64,000 nt of DNA, taken from Calamus simplicifolius. Taxonomy: Eukaryota > Streptophyta > Magnoliopsida > Arecales > Arecaceae. The translations under genes were made by a program, and so were the position numbers. Positions 12,915-23,440 of this stretch are shown here, piece by piece. The notes under the pieces are model-generated. The model was not told where the DNA came from and did no database searches. It worked only from the letters and a program-made list of their open reading frames with translations. The stretch is from contig UESW01004382.1 in NCBI GenBank assembly GCA_900491605.1, positions 663,675 to 727,674 on the forward strand, written 5' to 3'. Numbering within the stretch: position 1 is the stretch's first letter; each line of letters starts with the position of its first letter.

Positions 12915-14135
12915 ATCTAATTCAGTATGGTATTAATTCTTTCGTGTATCCTATAAATAGAATAATAATTTTACTTCTTTGAATTTGAGTCATGTAATTA
13001 AAGTTGATTTATTTTAATTTGGGTTCTTGAGTCGAAGTAGGGTCAAATTGGTTTGTATTTAGTGAGTTTAGTAGTTGGGTCCAAGAGAGGTATGGAATTG
13101 GGTTCAAGGTAAGCAAGTGAGCTTGATGATTGGATGTATTCAACCACTCTAACAAATTAATCCAAGGTAAATGCCACTTCAGCAAGCATTGGGTGCCATG
13201 TCTCAACCTCTTGGTATACACCTCATCAAGCCACATCACCATATGCCACGTCGCCAAGGAGAATTCAAATTCAAAGGAGCTGCCCACTTTTCTCTCCTCT
13301 TTTAAGCTTAGTTATAAGTTGTTTCAACCTCCCACCCTGATAGCTAGCTTAGGTTTCAACTTTTCATGAAAAGCTCCATGTAATTCAAATTTTCAAAAGT
13401 TTCTTGGAGGCTTATAAATACTACTCCAAGCACTCTTGTAAAGATAATTTATGATGAATGAAAGTTGAGTTTATTTTCTTCCATTTGTGTTGGCAAATAT
13501 CCTTCGAGAGGGAGTGGGTAAGAGGCCCTTAGCTACTGTTTATTTTCTTCCATTTGTGTTGGAAAATGTCCTTCGAGAGGGAGTAGATGAGAGGCTCTTA
13601 GCTACTTCAAAAAAGTCATCTCCATGCCAAGATCCATTAGCCATTTTCTATTCCATTCTACCATCCCATTCCATCTTCCAAGGTGCAAGAAGACTCCACA
13701 AAGAAGGCCGACCAAGCTACCTCAATCCACCAAGATCCTCGAGAATTTCAGGTTCCAAAGAAGAAGGTCTTCCATGACAAGAAACAAATACAAGAAGTCC
13801 TATAACTAGAGGAATTTTCTTGTTATCCAAGAACTTCATCCTTGAGTGTAAACCTTTCAATCTCGGATATATTAATGGCCGGATACCCCTCTTTCAATAT
13901 TTTTTGATCTAAAATATTAGAATAACTAAGCCCTAGCCTGTGTGGTTTCTTAGCCACAAAGATCATTTTTCTTTACTATTTTGAAGGATTCTCCTCTAAG
14001 ACTAGTTTAACATGCAAATTCCTTCATGAAAATTTTTGCTCTTTTACATGAAAATATAGTCTAGCTTCACTTTATTTTTTATTTAGTTGTTACTATCTCC
14101 TCCTAGATTGAATCAGTCCACTTCATCTCTCATCA
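12882..14135 (+). repeat. 5' LTR of the gypsy element
   Basis: TG...CA ends, with a TATA box TATAAATA at 13413-13420. An internal direct repeat of about 80 bp lies around 13475-13610 (TTTATTTTCTTCCATTTGTG recurs). The same repeat is present in the 3' LTR, so it predates this insertion. Confidence 0.9.
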
Positions 14136-14138
14136 AAT

Positions 14139-14150
14139 TGGTATTAGAGC
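14139..14150 (+). other. Primer binding site of the gypsy element
   Basis: Reads TGGTATTAGAGC three bases after the LTR end. This is the tRNA-Met type with one change from TGGTATCAGAGC. Confidence 0.85.
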
Positions 14151-15132
14151 ATGGCTTGTTAAGGTAAAATTTTTAATTTTTGCTTGCTCATTGGATTATC
14201 TGAACATTACAGTATATGGTCTGGTATTTTAATTGTTACAGCATGTAAAAAATTTAAAATTTTATAATTTTTATTTTGGTAGATTATTTATCATTCAAAG
14301 TATTTTTAAAATTTTCTCAGGCATTATCTCAAATTATGGATTTTCTGCTAGCCAAAATAAGGCCTAAGAACAGGTTATGTTCTATTTTTTTCCTGACGTA
14401 ACTGAGTTCCAGGAACTGCCCAACAAAGCAATCAATTTTAAATTTAATTTTCTTTCACATGGAGTATCATCATTGGGTTAAGAGTGTTTTGTAAATTTTT
14501 TTGAATTTTCTGAATATGTTACATAACACTTTCATGCCTTACTTTAGAGTTGTAACACACAGAAATTTCTACACATAATTTTAAGATTCATATGAATGTT
14601 GCATGCATCTCATGATAAATTAAGTTAAGGGCATCAATATGACATGGGGGTAGGATTTCATCACCTGTCCTTAGCCCAAAACCACAATCCTACATAATGA
14701 CCCTAGCCTTTAATTAAAAAAAAAGATTAGACCCAAATTGCTCTAGTGAGCTAGGGACACCCACTGGCCGGGTTCAGGCTAGTGTCGAGTCACTGTGTCA
14801 ATTACTCTATGTGTGCTCCATGCTTAGTATCTAGAACAGTGGCTCAAGGGCTTGTGTGCTAGTCCACCTCTTGGCCAATCTAAAATTGATGTCTAAGCTA
14901 GGAATCAAGGACCCACACTTCCCTTACACCTGTCTGGCTAGGTGCTGAGTTACTGCAGATTAGTTTGCCACTTTGATTAGGCATCTAGTTTGGGCTTTAG
15001 GTTTTAGGAGCCATTAGTCGTTATGGTCGGCTTGTGTGCCTAATTGCATTGCATGACAACTAGATCAGGGACCCCATACCAACACAATCCAGGTTAACCT
15101 AGTGTAGCCATAGACCCAAATCTAGAAGTTTA
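14151..15132 (+). other. Untranslated leader of the gypsy element
   Basis: About 980 bases between the primer binding site and the first plausible gag start. I see no coding sequence. Leaders of this length are common in plant chromoviruses. Confidence 0.5.
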
Positions 15133-16255
15133 ATGAGGACTATGACTGAGCAGTATAATCAATTAAACACTAGGTTTGACCAGATGCAAGAAAGGATTAA
15201 TTCCTTAGAAGAATCTCATTGACTCCTACTAAGCCTCAATCACCCAGAATGACACCTTTGAATCCTAGAGTCCAATATCCTGAACCTATTGTTGAACCCC
15301 ATCAAAGAAGACCTCATCATGACTATATTGATCAAGATGAAAGAGCCCTTAGGAGTATCTAATTTGATACACCCACTTTTGATGGGGTCCTAGACCCTAA
15401 GGTGTATATAGATTGGGAGGGAGATATGAACCAATATTTTGAATGGTATGAAATGTCAGAGGACAGAAAGTTCAAATTTGCCAAGCTTAGGCTAATCCGA
15501 CAAGCTAGATTATACTGGAGAAATGTTGAGCGACTGTGTAGGCAAATAGGAGACATGCCAATAGGTACTTGGAGAGCCATGAAAATTAATCTTAGGAAGA
15601 AGTACCTACCTATTTTCTATAAGCAAAGGTTACTGGACCAATGACAACGGCTAAGTCAAGGGAATAGGCCTATGTCAGAATACATTGCTAAGTTTGATGA
15701 ATATATTATGCGATGTAGTATTGTTGAATCAGAAGATGTAACCCTATCCAGATTTAGAGCCGGTTTAAGGAACAAGATTCAAAGAGAACTGTTCCTTAGA
15801 GAAGTCCATGACTTAGAACAAGCATACTAGGTAGCTAGGGACTTCGAAAGATTCCAAAGAGTACTATTTATCCATCGGTCTGAACCCAATAAGATGAGTG
15901 CCCCAAGCCAAAGGCCTAATCCAAGCCAGACTCACTTTAGCTGACCCATACCCAATACTCCTTTAGTCTGAAAGATTGATAAAGGAAAGAGTCCAAAAAT
16001 CCAAAGGAGTAATACTCAAAACATACACTGTTTCAAATATCATAAAGTAGGTCATTATGCGAGTCAATGTCCTACTAAAGCCTTGCATATAGGAGAAGTA
16101 GAGGAGAAAGTTGATGAATCAATTGAGAATTTGAAGGAAGAGATTTATGAAGCAAAAGTGAATATAGCTGATGAGTATGATGGAGATGAAGAAGTTTTAG
16201 ACTCGTTTGAATTTTTAGGAGTTGTTAGATATATCTTGACCCCGACCAAAGAGTA
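15133..16255 (+). pseudogene. gypsy gag, broken
   Basis: Starts at ATG 15133 with a short coiled-coil-like stretch, then an early stop. The conserved Retrotrans_gag core follows at 15360-15840 (FDGVLDPKVYIDW, then ARLYWRNVE and MSEYIAKFDEY). The zinc knuckle near 16030-16075 reads CFKYHKVGHYASQC, so the second Cys is changed to Tyr. Stops near 15230, 15360, 15644, 15828 and 15940 break the frame. The role of the intact family protein is particle assembly and RNA binding. Confidence 0.8.
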
Positions 16256-16298
16256 GAAAGACTGGCGTAGGACTAACATCCTACAAACTTTTGTCAAA

Positions 16299-16702
16299 AT
16301 GAGGAAGAAAGCGTGCAAAGTCATTATAGATAGTGGGAGTTGTGCTAGTGCAATTTCAACTAATACTATTAAGAGTTTAGGATTACGCACTGCTTCCCAT
16401 CCCAACCCTTATAAGGTTTCCTGGATAGATTCCACTTCGATACCGGTTAAGTTAAGATCTCAAGTTCAGGTGCAATTCTAGTCGTACCTAGAGAAAGTTT
16501 GGTGTGACATACCTCCAATGGGGGTTAGTAGCATTATTCTTGGAAGACTTTGGTTATATGATCATGATGCTACTTTATTTGATCATTCTAATTCTTGTTC
16601 CTTTAATTTTAATGGAAAGAAGATAGTTATAAACCCTTTTCCACCCAAAGACAACATTAAGAGAGGGTCTAGTAACTTGAAGGAAAATAGGGGTTACATT
16701 TG
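16299..16702 (+). pseudogene. gypsy aspartic protease segment, broken
   Basis: A retropepsin-like segment with VIIDSGSCASAIS carrying the catalytic Asp. It is followed by SYLEKVWCDI, then ILGRLWLYDHDA, matching the C-terminal GRPW-D part of plant gypsy proteases. A stop at about 16480 splits it. No reverse transcriptase follows. At about 16700 the sequence jumps straight to the integrase tail. Confidence 0.78.
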
Positions 16703-16732
16703 ATGAATGATAAAGACTTAGAAAAGAAAATT

Positions 16733-17187
16733 AATGAAGGTTCACCAATTTGGAAACCTATCAATCTCATTCTATTACCCACTCATGCACGAATGTCTGA
16801 GTCCACCGAGTCATATGCACAACATATTAAGGAATTGCATAAGAAAATTAGTAAGAAAAATCAAATGAGAAATGAAGTCTATAAACATATGGCCAATTCA
16901 CATAAATGAATGAAAGAATTAAATATAGGGGACTTTGTTATGGTTAAACTTAGACCTGAAAGGTTCTCGCCGGGAACTATGAAAAAAATGCATGCCCGGA
17001 GAGCTGGACCTTTCAATATATTAAAGAGAGTTGGACCTAATGCATATGTGTTAGAGTTACTACCAAATTATGACATTAGTTCAACATTTAATATTTCTAA
17101 TCTAAAAGAATATAAAGAGTCAGCATTAATTCCTAGTGAGCCTTTTGGACCTTACCCAGCCTTTGAGACTGAAACCCTACCTGAGTG
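16733..17187 (+). pseudogene. gypsy integrase C-terminal tail after an internal deletion
   Basis: Reads a Lys-rich linker, then GDFVMVKLRPERFSPGT, HARRAGPFNILKRVGPNAYV and FNISNLKEYKE. This is the typical C-terminal part of chromovirus integrase. One stop (16907-16909) precedes it. The catalytic core with its D,D,E residues is not in the window. It ends where the hAT MITE begins. Confidence 0.82.
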
Positions 17188-17518
17188 CAAAGTTGTCAAT
17201 TTCGTTCCGTTTCGGCCGAGACATTTTGTTTCGGTAGCTTATCCGAAAAGATAAGTACTATGTTTCGTTTTGGAAGATTTTTGGCCGTTTCGGTGCGTTT
17301 CGGCGTATTTCGGCTGTTTTCGGCCGTTTCGGTATGTTTTGGCCGTTTCGGTGAAATATGTTTTGAAGACCAATTTATGAATTATTAAACCTTTTAGAAT
17401 CATTTAAAAAAAATTCTAGTTACCCTATCCCCACGGTCACATCTCTTAAAAACTCAAACTCTTTATTTTTTTATTGTTATTATTATTATGAAGAATATGA
17501 ATTATGAATAAATTTTTC

Positions 17519-17595
<77 letters not shown>

Positions 17596-17781
17596 CTCTT
17601 AAAAACTTAAACTCTTTATTTTTATGTTGTTATTATTATTTATAAAGAATATGAATTATGAATAAATTTTTTATTATATATATATATATTCTGAAATGAA
17701 GCACCGAAATGGTCCGATACCGAAATATTTCATTTCATAAGCTAAACCGAAACATAATCCGAAATGAAATTGACAACCTTG
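17188..17781. mobile_element. hAT-type MITE with perfect 8-bp target duplication
   Basis: The 594-bp insertion has terminal inverted repeats CAAAGTTGTCAATTTC at the left and, reversed, CAAGGTTGTCAATTTC at the right. It is flanked on both sides by CCTGAGTG (17180-17187 and 17782-17789). The 8-bp duplication and the YARNG start of both ends (CAAAG and CAAGG) fit the hAT superfamily. There is no coding capacity. The left third is a run of TTTCGG-like words. The middle has a TA microsatellite between two copies of an 80-bp direct repeat (about 17435-17520 and 17600-17685). It separates the integrase tail from the chromodomain of the host gypsy element. Confidence 0.92.
17520..17591. repeat. (TA)n microsatellite inside the MITE
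   Basis: A run of TA dinucleotides with one G interruption near 17560, between the two 80-bp repeats of the MITE. Confidence 0.9.
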
Positions 17782-17789
17782 CCTGAGTG

Positions 17790-17975
17790 TCCATCAGCAA
17801 TTCAGCCAGAGCGGAGAGATAGGATTGAATGTATCTTGGATTATCAGGCAATTACCATCAGAAATAAGGGCTATCAATGTTATCTGGTTCGATGGCAAGG
17901 AAGGCTAAAATCTAAGGATTTTTGGATCATCTAAGTGGATCTGTAGTAAATCGATCCAAACTAGAAAGGTATCAA
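17790..17975 (+). pseudogene. Chromodomain of the gypsy element
   Basis: Reads ERRDRIECILDYQAI, then RNKGYQCYLVRWQGR and FWII, matching the chromodomain at the integrase C-terminus of chromoviruses, which guides insertion to marked chromatin. The expected Trp-Glu-Pro end is degraded. It was continuous with the integrase tail before the MITE inserted. Confidence 0.8.
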
Positions 17976-18028
17976 AGTCAAACTAGTCCTTACTCGATAG
18001 GGTCGAGTTCATCCCATCCCAAGAGAAT

Positions 18029-19283
18029 TGGTGCGGACACCAAAGTTTGAAAGAGGCTTTGATCTAATTTAGTATGGCTTCAATTCTTTCATGTGTCATG
18101 TAAATAGAATAATAATTTTACTTCTTTGAATTTGAGTCATGTAATTAAAGTTGGTTTATTTCAATTTGGGTTCTTGAGTCCAAGTAGGGTCAAATTGGTT
18201 TGTATTTAGTGAGTTTAGTAGTTGGATCCAAGAGAGGTATGGAATTGGGTTCAAGGTAAGCAAGTGAGCTTGAAGATTGGATGCATTCAACCACTCCAAC
18301 AAATTAATCCAAGATGGATGCCACTTCAGCAAGCATTATTGGGTGCCATGTCAACCTCTTGGTATACACCTCATCAAGCCACATCACCACATGCCACGTC
18401 ACCAAGGAGAATTCAAATTCAAAGGAGCCACCCACTTTTCTCTCCTTTTTTTAAGCTTAGTTATAAGTTGTTTCAACCTCCCACCCTTATAGCTAGCTTA
18501 GATTGCAACTTCCCATGAAAAGCTTTATGTAATTCAAATTTTCAAAAGTTCCTTAAAGGCTTATAAATACTACTCCAAGCTCTCTTGTAAAGATAATTTA
18601 TGATGAATGAAAGTTGAGTTTATTTTCTTCTATTTATGTTGGCAAATATCCTCCAAGAGGGAGTGGGTGAAAGGCCCTTAGCTACTGTTTATTTTCTTCC
18701 ATTTGTATTGGCAAATGTCCTCTGAGAGGGAGTGGGTGAGAGGCAGGAGCTACTTCAAGAAAGTTATCTCCATGCCAAGATCCATTCACCATTCTTCATT
18801 CCATTCTACCATCCCATTCCATCTTCCAAGGTGCAAGAAGACTCCACAAAGAAGGCCGATCAAGCTACCTTAAATCCGCCAAGATCCTCAAGAATTCTAG
18901 GTTCCAAAGAAGAAGGTCTTCCGTGACAAAAAATAGATACAAGAAGTCCTGCAACTAGAGGAATCTCCTTGTCATCCAAGAACTTCATCCTTGAGTGTAA
19001 ACCTTTCAATCTCTGATATATTAATGGCCGGATACCCCTCTTTCAACATTTTTCGATCTGAAATATTAGAATAACTAAGCCCTAACCTGTGTGGTTTCTT
19101 AGCCACAAAGATCCTTTCTCTTTACCATTTTAAAGGATCTCCTGCAAGTCTAGTTTAACATGCAAATCCCTTCATGAAAATTTCTGCTCTTTTACATAAA
19201 AATGTAGCCTAGATTTACTTTATTTTTCATTTAGTTATTACTATCTCCTCCTAGATTGCATCATTCCACTTCATCCCTCATCA
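18029..19283 (+). repeat. 3' LTR of the gypsy element
   Basis: TGGTGCGGACACC start and CCCTCATCA end. TATA box TATAAATA at 18562-18569. It aligns with the 5' LTR over its full length, with scattered substitutions and small indels, so the insertion is moderately old. Confidence 0.9.
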
Positions 19284-19346
19284 GTAATATAGTCATTTTA
19301 GGTTTTCATATGTAAAGACACATGTCAAGCTTTCATAATTCAAATA

Positions 19347-21059
19347 TGTTGCCCAGATGTAGCAACCCAAGAGGGGGATGAATTGGGTTATTAAAAATTG
19401 ATTACTATGCAGATATGTGCTTAAACCCTAATTTTGATTTGCAGCGGTGAAGTGGGGTGCACAGAATAATAACAATAGAGAATCAAACAACCACAAACAC
19501 AAGAGTTTATAGTGGTTCGGTGCCAAACTCAGCACCTACATCCACTCCCCAAAACCTTTGGAATTCCACTAATCGTATCACAACGATTACAACCTCTAGC
19601 CTTCCCAGGCTAGCCCTCTTGTTTATACGGCACAAGGCAGCCAAAAACCCCTAGCCAAACCAGGCTAGTCCTCTTGTTTCACGGCACAAGGAAGCCAAAA
19701 ACCCCTAGCCAAACCTAGGCTAGTCCTCTTGTTTCAAGGCACAAGGAAGCCAACAATAATCAGGGTTAACACTAACCCTTTTACAAAAATAATCAGAGAA
19801 TGATAAAGAGAAGCTCCTACAATGAGCAAATATTCAGAGTATACTTTACAACTTTTGAAGCAATAAACTCAGCAATAAATGAACGAGGTTGAAGTAGCTG
19901 AAGTCTTGATTGCTTGAAAAGCTTCAATGATGACTTTTTGGAGCAATGAATGAACTTGAATGCACAGCATCAACCACTCAACAATATGCAATAAAAGCTC
20001 TTTTCTTGGATTTCTTCTCTTTAAATTCTTTTTCAAAAATCATCATAGGTGTGCTTCTAATCCCAGCTATTTATAATCTCCAACAAAAAATATCCGTTAG
20101 ATACATTAGGAAAAATGAAAATAAAAACGGGAAGAAAATATAACCGTTGTAAAATGTTTCCCTTAAGCATTGAATGCAGATCTCCATTTGAGGAAGGAAG
20201 AGCACTGAAAAATTCAAAAATCAAAAGTTAAATGTAGCTTGAAAATAGCAATAGAGAGAGAGTAAGAGAGAAAGAGCAATTCAAGAACTCAGGCGGCAGT
20301 TGACTGAAATAACTCCAGGTAGCTGAAGACTTGAATGCATTCGCCAAGTCCAAAATAGTTAGCTATCCAACTAACTAAGGAGAAAAGCAACAGAGAGTCA
20401 GCTAGTTAGCTAACTAGCTAACTGAGCAAAAAGGCAACCAAGAGTAAAAAGCTAGCTTTCCAGTTAGCTAAGGTAGCTAGCTCTCAGTTAACTAAAGAAT
20501 GGCCAGTTAGCTCTCCAGCTAACTAAAATTTGAAGCTCACGGCCTGAAGCTTAGAAAAATAGTTAGCTAAGCAGTTAGCTCCAAAAAGCAGTTAGCTAAC
20601 AAGGCCAGCTAGCTAGAGATCCAGCAGCTAGCTCAACAGTTAGCTAAAATAAACATTCGGCCAGCAATAGCTAGCTAAAATGAAATCCAGTTAGCTCCAA
20701 GGCATCCCAAGCTAGCTAACCAGCTAGCTAAAATACGTTCGGCCAGCAACAGTGACGAGCATTAGTAGCTGAAAGAACTCCAGCTAGCTAACAAGCTAGC
20801 TAACCAGCTAGCTAAATTGTTCGGCCAAGCACTGAGATTACCAGTTAGCTGAAAGGCGTGCCAGCTAGCTAAATGGAATAACAAGCTAGCTAACCAGTTA
20901 ACTCCCAAGCCAATAAAATTATCTAAAGCAAATAAATGAAGTACTTTCTTACCAATCAATTTTGCATGAAGATACTTACTTGCAAGGCGACCGAACTTCC
21001 CTGTATCAAGCTTAGAATTGCTAATTTTTGTAATCATCAAAATCAATCTGGGGTCAACA
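19347..21059 (-). repeat. 3' LTR of Sire-1
   Basis: TGTTGCCCAG...GGTCAACA. On the minus strand a TATA box TATAAATAG lies at 20067-20075. The motif array at 20338-20910 lies upstream of it, in U3. The minus-strand 3' end contains the Sirevirus-like AACCCAATTC ... CTCTTGGGTT segment. Confidence 0.9.
20338..20910 (-). repeat. GTTAGCTAAC/AGCTAGCT motif array in the Sire-1 3' LTR
   Basis: More than twenty copies of GTTAGCTAAC, AGCTAGCTAA and close variants over about 570 bp, spaced irregularly. Many are self-complementary. The array sits about 260-840 bp upstream of the TATA box. The other LTR carries the same array at about 29085-29725. Confidence 0.88.
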
Positions 21060-21060
21060 A

Positions 21061-21072
21061 TCTCCCCTTTTT
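21061..21072 (-). other. Polypurine tract of Sire-1
   Basis: The minus strand reads AAAAAGGGGAGA, directly next to the 3' LTR. Related purine tracts lie at about 21155, 21190 and 21250, as expected for Sireviruses with several polypurine tracts. Positions 21073-21700 show no other feature. Confidence 0.8.
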
Positions 21073-21699
21073 GATGATGACAAAACCTTAAGCATAAAGA
21101 AGCAATATAGGAAGTTTAATAAATAGACAGGAGTGTAATCAGAAAAACATTATTTCTCCCCCTGTCAATCTGAATAAGTGAATCTTTTCTCCCCTGAATA
21201 TATGGAGTTATTATTTTACTCCATTCCTTAATGTATGCAATATTCTTCTCCCCCTTTTTGTCATTAATCAAAAAGAAGTTTGAAGAGTCTTGCAATAAAT
21301 TTAAGCATAATATATCAAGGAGATGTCATTATCATACATAATTAAGCAGTCATTCAGATCATTACAAAATAGAGTAAAGACAATATTACATGTCATGTTC
21401 AAGTCATAAACATAGTCATAAACATGCATTACATAAACATACAAGTACCACATATAAGTCAAATAATCACTTGTCGTCATCAGAAGAAGAAATATGCACT
21501 GAAGAAATTTGGCTTGTTTGAAGATCCAGGCTTGTCGGAGGAAGGCCGTGTCGGTGGAGTCCAAAGGTGCGGATGAGAAAAGAAGCATCAGGCGCAGAGG
21601 CGGCAGAAGAGTGATGAAGTCTCCATGAGTTGACTCAGCCTTGAGAGGATGCGTCCAATGGTCAACAGCATTTGCTGCATCCCGGGTCTGGGTCTCTTG

Positions 21700-22984
21700 G
21701 ATCTCATTTGGTATTCTACCCACTCTGCCTTAGTTTCAAAATTCTCAAGCTTACCTTTTAAAATTTATCTCTTTTAGGATCCGTCCATGACAGATTCATT
21801 GTGATGAAAAACTCTTCCATTGAGAATGTTCACATCATGGACAAGTTGATTAAGAGTAATTTAAACTGAGATATGTTTCAAAAGAAGAAATATGTGGTAC
21901 AAGAGTCTGATCATTGACAGAAGAAGCACTGTCTCCAGAGCTTCGACTAGAAGTGGCAAGGGTCAATTCATGATAATATTGATTTGATCATCACTAATCA
22001 ACAGTAGGAAGAGGAGCAGGAGCAGGGTTGTCATTGATAAGAAGGTCCAGAAGCATTCATATTGGGTGGATCAGATAGAAAAGGATTTTGGTCAGCAGTC
22101 ATAGCAGCAAGGTAAGGATTAGGTTGGTTGAAGTCAAAGTTGAAGAAGTTTGAGGAAACAAGCGGATTGAGTTATTTGGGGTGGCATACTAGATGACCAG
22201 TTCTAGATCTAACCTTTAACCAAATACCATCCCTTTGGCAAAGTCCATACGGTGCAGTGAATGAGCATTAAAAATGTCAGAGTGACGTAATGCCACTGCA
22301 GTTTCTCCTTAAGTTAATATTGAAAAAAATACGTAAGTGAGAAACATTCCGTAGGGCAATGCAGCCTTAGATCTAGACAAGATTCTTTCATTACGGTCAT
22401 CATTAATGAGGTAGATCAACAGGGTCTTCTATTAAGATGTCATACATTAAACATGTCCCTATCATTTACTACATTAAATGAACCAGCACGAGGGGCAAGG
22501 ATTTTGCAATGATACTGTGGAATCTATTTTCAAGATAACATGTTTGCATCTAGAGTTTCAATATTACTAGCTTCATTATCATCATAAAGGATTAAACCAA
22601 TTTTATATCCACGTTCACTAGGAAGGATTCTAAGAAACCATCAGATGGAATATTTAGAGCACCCTAACGTTTTGCAGTCTAGGTCATTTTAGTCTTTTTC
22701 ACAAGGAAGAGATAGTTCCACTACCAAAAGAATATTTTCATAAAATTCCTAATAAGCTCAGGATAAATAGGTCTCTTGGTAGATAAAAGCTTATCCCAAC
22801 CTTGATTAACTAACAGATTTCCAATTTTAAAACCTTCTTGTTCTAAGAAGTTAAAATCTACTAACCTTCCATGAGCAAAGATTTAGAAGCAAGAAGGGAG
22901 TTGATTTGAGATGAAGAAGTAGAAGACTTCCGGCGAAGATCCACAATCGTCATCTCTTGCGATTGCCTTCTTCTTGGGAGCCAT
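21700..22984 (-). pseudogene. Sire-1 extra ORF after pol (Transposase_32-like), decayed
   Basis: Starts at a minus-strand ATG at 22984 with MAPKK. The next conserved segment reads EQEGFKIGNLL, then QGWDKLLSTKRPIYPELI. This parallels MAPKRR, then ESEGFSIGRQL and MGWDKLCSLDVPTYPALV in the intact Sire-2 ORF at 40935. Later segments (ILAPRAGSFNVV and DRDMFN) match ILFPKTGRFEYV and ERDIVV there. Frameshifts and stops throughout make it non-functional. Its position between RNase H and the polypurine tract is the same in both elements. The limits are approximate at the left. Confidence 0.75.
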
Positions 22985-23440
22985 CAACTATCTTCAAGAT
23001 GGATTGATTGAATGAAGAAGATTGAAGAAGGATTGATGGAATGAAGAGAGGATGAGAGAGAGGAGAGGACGATCGGTTGAGGAGATTGAAATGAAGAATT
23101 TGGTGAAAAAGGTTATATAGGGAGAGGCTTGATGGTTAGCTGGCCAGGTGACTGTTTGGTTGCCTGGTCGGTTAACTGCCATCAATAAAATAAAAAGGTT
23201 CAAAGGTTGGTGGATAAATTTAAGGAAGTTTTCATAAAGATGAAAAGACTTAAAGCTCACAGCATTTAATTTGATATGATTTCCTTTTAATTGATTGATT
23301 AAAGATGTCATGAATCATATCAATTCATTAATTGATTCATTAAATGGTTGGATCAAACATTCCCAATTCTCTTCTGATTTCATAAAATTTTGTTTCATCA
23401 AGAGGCTTAGTAAAATATCAGCAATTTGATTTTTCAGTAT
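22985..23440 (-). other. Spacer between pol and the extra ORF of Sire-1
   Basis: About 450 bases with no supported coding sequence. The minus-strand ORF at 22994-23311 has no counterpart in Sire-2 and is likely chance. Confidence 0.5.

Larger units (their letters stand above)
12882..19283 (+). mobile_element. Ty3-gypsy chromovirus, internally deleted
   Basis: The two LTRs are 1254 and 1255 bp, both running TGGTGC...CTCATCA. A primer binding site is at 14139-14150, and gag, protease, integrase tail and chromodomain follow on the plus strand. Reverse transcriptase, RNase H and the integrase catalytic core are missing. The flanks CTAAT (12877-12881) and GTAAT (19284-19288) match at four of five bases and are a likely target duplication. 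The chromodomain puts it in the chromovirus branch. The Gag and integrase tail look like the Tekay/Del type. A hAT MITE sits near its 3' end. Confidence 0.87.
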
